Shown: one piece after another, positions 10,501-16,500 of the stretch | Numbering within the stretch: position 1 is the stretch's first letter | Layout: the number at the start of each line of letters is the position of its first letter | Assembly: GCA_000444245.1 (NCBI GenBank) | Contig: ATSW01075785.1 | Coordinates: 1 to 20,081 of the forward strand | Length of the DNA: 20,081 nucleotides | From: Botryllus schlosseri | Lineage: Eukaryota; Chordata; Ascidiacea; Stolidobranchia; Styelidae | Direction of reading: 5' to 3' | The notes under the pieces: model-generated | The model's database searches: none | What the model saw: the letters and a program-made list of their open reading frames with translations, nothing else | Told to the model about the DNA's origin: nothing | Translations under genes and position numbers: made by a program

Positions 10501-13500
10501 ACTTAAGGTAGAAATTGTGGAGTCGACCTCGGCCGGTCTCGAACCCGCAACCCATTGGTGTTGCAGCCGTGGATTATACCACTACGCTATCTCGCCACCT
10601 CTAAAAGCAAGTGTAGTAATGCCTTTAATTGCCAGAAATAAGCTACACAATATGGCATTTTTACGATCCACCATATTTTTTATTAAAGTTTACTAATCGC
10701 GCAAAGTGTTTACACCGTATCAGATACAACTTCTCCGTATTGCTCTTCAACTAAACTACGGGCCTTATAATATGGGGGACGAACGAATTACGATCGTTTT
10801 CACAACTACTTACTTACTTGAGTAGATTCAAAGTCAGTCAATTCTACTTCTACTTCAAGTAGATTTAGATTGCTCATGGAAGAAGTACTTCTACTCGTAC
10901 TTGAGTAGATGTTTTCGTCACAACTTCTACTTGAGTAGCTTTCTTGACTACTTTGACTACCTGTGAGCCTAACACATAACCACTTCAACTATTGCAACTA
11001 GGAAGACCTACTTAAATACTCTGAAAAAGTTCAAGTACTTGAGTTACTGACTGCCTTTGATTATATGTTGTAGATATAATAGCTTCGTTTCAATAATTTC
11101 TGACGGTTATCATTGTGTCAAAAATGATTCCAAAGTTAAATTGGTGAAAAAACAAACAAACGTTGCGTTGTTTCCCCTGAGAACAGCGTAACTCAAAAGG
11201 GGGAGGGGAGGGCTGTCAATTTTTTCTGACAGTGGAGAAGGAATCAAGTAGGGTACCGCTGCTCCAGCTCGCCCCGACACTGACCTTTTTTCTTCAGACT
11301 CTCTCTGTTTCCTGCGTTTTGCTTCAACGTAAGACGTCGGGTCAAATCGCGGGTTGGGTGTTCTACTTCTTGAATACGATCTGAAATCGGTCGTAGAGGT
11401 TTGTTTACTCATTGAATTGGACATATGATATGATTTATATTGGGGCTGGCTGACCTTTTGTACTCAGCGGGCCTATTTCAAAATTACATTTTCTCGCCGA
11501 CGGAGCTACAAAAAATACAAAACGTTCGAGATCAAAAATTGATTGCAGCTCATACAATATAAATCCACAAATGGGTGCCCAGTAAGGCAGTAACACACAT
11601 GTTTTGATCAAAGCAGTTATACCACGAATCCCAGGGATTCGCTGAGCCAGTCTCGTGGGTTTAACAGTCGTCAAGACACACACTCGACTCGAAGAGCTTC
11701 TTGGAGGTACAGAACTCCAATATACAATTGAATAGTATATTCATATTGAAATGAACCCGAATATTTTCGGCTGACACTCGTCAGGGGTAATCGTCAGCAA
11801 CTAGTAGAGAATTGGAAAGAACATTGTAACACTCGACTCGATACAGCAAAGGTCCCACATATTTGCAGCAAATTTTCATTATGATATTTTTGTACTGTTT
11901 AAAAATCATGTTATATCGGTTCTGTTCTTTTAACATTGTTGTTCATACACAGATCATTTTGTTCACCTGTATTCTATAGATGCGTAATGAGGTATGTTAT
12001 TGTGACTAGGCAAAAACTCAGGGTTCGTCAAAGGCTTGCAGATTAATGTAAGGATTTGGCAGATTTCGCAACGCTAGTAGTGGTTAAGAACCACTGGATT
12101 GAACAGATTAATTTGACTTTTTATTCACTTCCATCAGTGATCTTTATCATCAAATGCTTTGGTGACCTTGCAGTGTATGAGCTGCAATAAATTTTCGAAC
12201 TCGAACATTCGTATTTTGTGAATACCGGTCCACTGAGAAAAAAGGTCGCCAACCCCTGGAAGCCGTTCCAATTTTTTTGTCCTCTTATGGTTTTGCTGCA
12301 TATACACCGACTCCTGATATACACACACACGGTCTGTGCATATGCATACCACGATTGCATGATGTGCATATGCCGCTGGACAAGGAAGGTGCAGAAATAG
12401 CCTTGTAAGGCTTCTCAGTCTTGCACCACCCCTCGTGCTATCCCGTAAATGCTGAGCGCCAAGCAGGGAAGCCATGAATACCAGTTTTACTGATCAGATC
12501 TTCAGTCTGACCAAGCCAGGGATTGACCCCACGACCTACCGTTCACGGAGCCGGACACTCCACCATTACGCCACCTTGTCGTTGTCAGTCGTTTCCTGAC
12601 CCAGACACCATAAGAATATTTTCAATACGACAGAAAAACGCGCCCACAAAACGATTCACACCTGGAACTTTGTGGTCTTCTCTCCGACGATGCGGAACGA
12701 TTTGAAAACGTCGACCTGTTCGCCGGTCGCTCGCGAGATCGAGATTGCGAACGGTTTCGCGCCGCCGACGGATTCAGCGATAGCGACGACACGTTCGCCA
12801 CGCTTCTGGAACGGCTTCTGTTGGCGCTATTCGAAACTGAACTTCTCTTCGGCGTCATCGGATTTCGGCTGCGAATGATGAAAAAGTTGCGAGAGCCGCC
12901 CGCTATAAACAGACTTGGACAACTAGTTATGAAATTAGACTCGTTACAGCGAAATGCCGGTTTGATATGAACTGAACTGATCTAATTTACAAGTTTTCAC
13001 GAACCAAGTAATTATAATTTAATAAGGATAAACCTGTGCAGCATAATTCTAATTCTCATGTAATTTGGAAAAACCTATATAGCTATAAATCTAATTATTA
13101 TCTAATTCGGAAACAAATGTGTAGCTTCAATTCAATTATCCTAGTCTAATTTAGAAACTGTACGTAGGGCTGTTCAAAAAATAACTTTTCCTTCAGATTT
13201 CACTGGCTACTTGATAAAAATGTTAGGTTGGTTAAAAAAACGCTGCACACCAAATTTGGCTCCATTCCAACCGGTAGAAGCGAGATTCGTGCAGTAGAAA
13301 GTTTCGAATTCATCATTAAAAAATAAAATATTAAAATTTCAAAATTTTTCTGCCGACCCCGTAAAATTGTTAGGCTGTCAGTAGAGATGATGCATACCAA
13401 ATTTGGCTCAATTCCAACCACTAGAAGCGAAGTTATTGCAGTAGAAAAATTTCTAATTCCATGATTTTGTAATAAATAGTTGAAGAGTTAGTCACCGCAA

Positions 13501-16500
13501 ATACTATTTTATTCAAATCCAAACTAGAAATAGAGTGCAGTGCCACTTTAATATAGTGGTCCTCGCATGTTACGTCCAGGGCTGGAGAGTTGAAGTCAGA
13601 GTTGGGGTGTTTTTTTGCCAAGTGGGAGTCGCATTTGGAATGAATTAAAGGAAGTCACTGCAAAATTAGGAATTAGAAACATCACACGCAAGAATAAATG
13701 CAGTTTGGAGAAAACACAAATCCAATATTAATCTGGTTGATCTGGATCCATGCAGACCAAGTTTGAAATCCTGATGTACAGGGAGGTCTAGATTTGACAC
13801 ACGACAAGAAATATTTACTGGAAAAATAATATTCAGTGATGTCGACAGGCATGACTTGATGACAACATGGCGATAATAAAGCAACACGACATACGTTCGT
13901 TTGTAGATGGCGAGTTCGTTCGTCAGACTTTTCACTCGGATCTGCAGAGTCCGCTCTTTCGCCTGAAGCTCTTGCAGCTACCAATAAAAGAGCAATAAAA
14001 GAACAAGAATTTTAAAGGTGGGAAGATACTGCTTTTGATAGATCAAATTTGACAAGTCGAATACAAAGTCAAGCTCATTAAAATCGGCTGTGCAAGTTAT
14101 TTGTGCCTCTCTTTCTATACTACGTACAATGTACATTTCAGCCTTTCACAATATTCCTTAGGCTCCAGTTGGGGAAGGTCTCTTAATCCAAAATTGTAGT
14201 TTCCTATATTGCACAAAACTCCACATAACATACGCCGACCTACGCTAGAAACTTACCTCTATCGAAAGCCTTTTGATTTCGGCTGTTTTTTTACTGACGA
14301 GCCGCTGGTAACGGTTTTTCTCTTTCACCATTTCCAGCTCTAGATTCTGAACTACCTTCTTCAACACCCGCACCTGCAAATGTATCAGGGACACGGTAGC
14401 CATGCCACGTCTATCGAAACACATGCCGTCACATGGCTGAAAAGTACCAGAAGGCTCAAGGGTTGCAAATTCAGGATTTCATTCAGAACCACCGACCCTG
14501 ACCCAGGGGTCCACAGACGAACCACGAGCCTAGGTTGTAGTCGTACAGTATTCCAAGTTCAAAGTAAATAAAAGTCCACGATTACAAACATAGTAAAATT
14601 AATAAAAACTCTTAATTATAATTGATTGGTATTCATTCATTGTCACTGAGGCGCAATGACCGCAATGATTCCAATACGAGATGGTATTTATAGGTACCAA
14701 CACAAGGATCCCCAAAATCGCATTGAAAAGTGAAAATCAACATTGTTACAGACAAATGTAGGACAAAGAAACAAAGCGCTATTGAATCCGTGCACCCATC
14801 GTGCTGCGCTAATCCCTCCTCCATAATTCATTTGCAGTTCAGCTGTGTTTTAATTGTTTACACCTTCACTTAGTCATTGTTTTATGTGTCAAATTTTGTA
14901 TCGTTTCGCAAGAAAATACCGACTACTAATTAAATCACATAATGTTTTCTACAAAATGACATGCTCACAAATAATTAGGTCATTACTTAGGTTGATTACT
15001 TTTGAGTCATGTTAAAAAGACCAATGCGCTATTTCACTAAGGACACACAGCTAGCTGTCCTAAGCTAATAGAGTGTTAAAAAAACAATTTTGATAGATCG
15101 TTTCAAACTATAAGTAAAATTCAATGGAAAGCAATGATAATTTACTAAAGAAATCAATCTTTTCACCATGACAAGGAAAAACAAGCGCGTCCAGTACTGG
15201 TGAAGATAAATTTCACTGATGTTACGTGGTACAAGAGGTCAAAAGCGATATGAATAGAATTTGTAGGCAATTTACAGATAGATGGACATCAACCTCCGTC
15301 CGAAACCGCCACCAGGAGCAGACGAAGCATTCTCACCTCTTTTGAAATGGTAAAACTTGTGTTGTCCTTTATCTGCATTTTCAAAGTATTCAGCTCCTTT
15401 TCGAGATAGTTCTTCTCCTGCAACACTTCTTCGTAGCTAGAATGGAAGGAACGTCCGTTAGTATATTGAGAGCGCGCCGATCAGGGTTATAATGACTCGA
15501 GTCATTTTTTCAAATGCATAAAATGACTCGACCAGAGTCAATTTGTGTATCGACTCCACTTGAGAGTTTGATTTTTCAGATTGGACGTTAACAGGAAATA
15601 TTTGTCGGCGCATTTATATATTCACATACTCTTCTTTAAGCTGCACGTAATCTTCGTCCTGCAGAGTCGACGTGGCCGTGGCGCTTTTCAACTTCCTAAT
15701 CTCGTCATGCAACCGCCGGACCATGTTTTGCAACTGGACAGGATCCGGCTTTCCTTGATATACGAGAGGCAGCGGATAGTGAATTCTGGATAAGCAAAAA
15801 TACGTATTTCTCATTTAAAAGCAATGACCGAAATTTTCGGTCTGATAGTCTTTTTACATGGAAGGCCATCCTACATGCGACAAAATAAAGGTTGCGACAC
15901 GATTCCGACATAACATGTTCCCAATGCTATGAGACTGAAATGTCACATCATCGTTACAAGGTTCACCCCGTCATTAGCATAATGGTGATACTTGGCATTC
16001 AAAATTTGGTATCGGACTACACAGAGCAAGCGTGAATATCTCAAGGCAAATCACGCGTAGCTAAAAAAACTTCCAGGTTATCGAAATACTCACGAGAGAA
16101 GTCAGCATTATGTACCCGTATTGCAGTAATTTTAGAGTCATATTACTCCTCTTATCCAACTTGAGATTACCGTAGTTCAAACGTGCCAGAACTGTATTAA
16201 AATTTGGCGCTTTTTTGCAGGCCACGCAAATTTTCTTCGAGGGCCGCAGGTTTCACAATCCTGGTTCAAGTGACATTTACAATCATTGGCCTAGTACTTA
16301 CCTATCAAATTCGACAGAGTATATCAGGATGAGGTATCTCTTATTTTGTTGAACAAAGGCTTGAGACGCATGACTCGGTCTCCCGGCTGTGCCAGCCTTG
16401 CGGTCGCGTAATAATTCCAAATCGGAGTAAGTGAGTAAATCGAGCATCACAGAATCGCTATTCTGCAACGGCGGATATGGTTACGATATATTCATATCTG

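Noticed and set aside
10535-10601. Functional tRNA gene
   Set aside because: Boxes A and B are present but the acceptor and anticodon arms do not form, and a 13-bp target duplication frames a longer SINE.
13200-13421. Minus-strand frame with internally repeated EPNLVC
   Set aside because: The repeat is at DNA level (147-bp tandem duplication) and non-coding.
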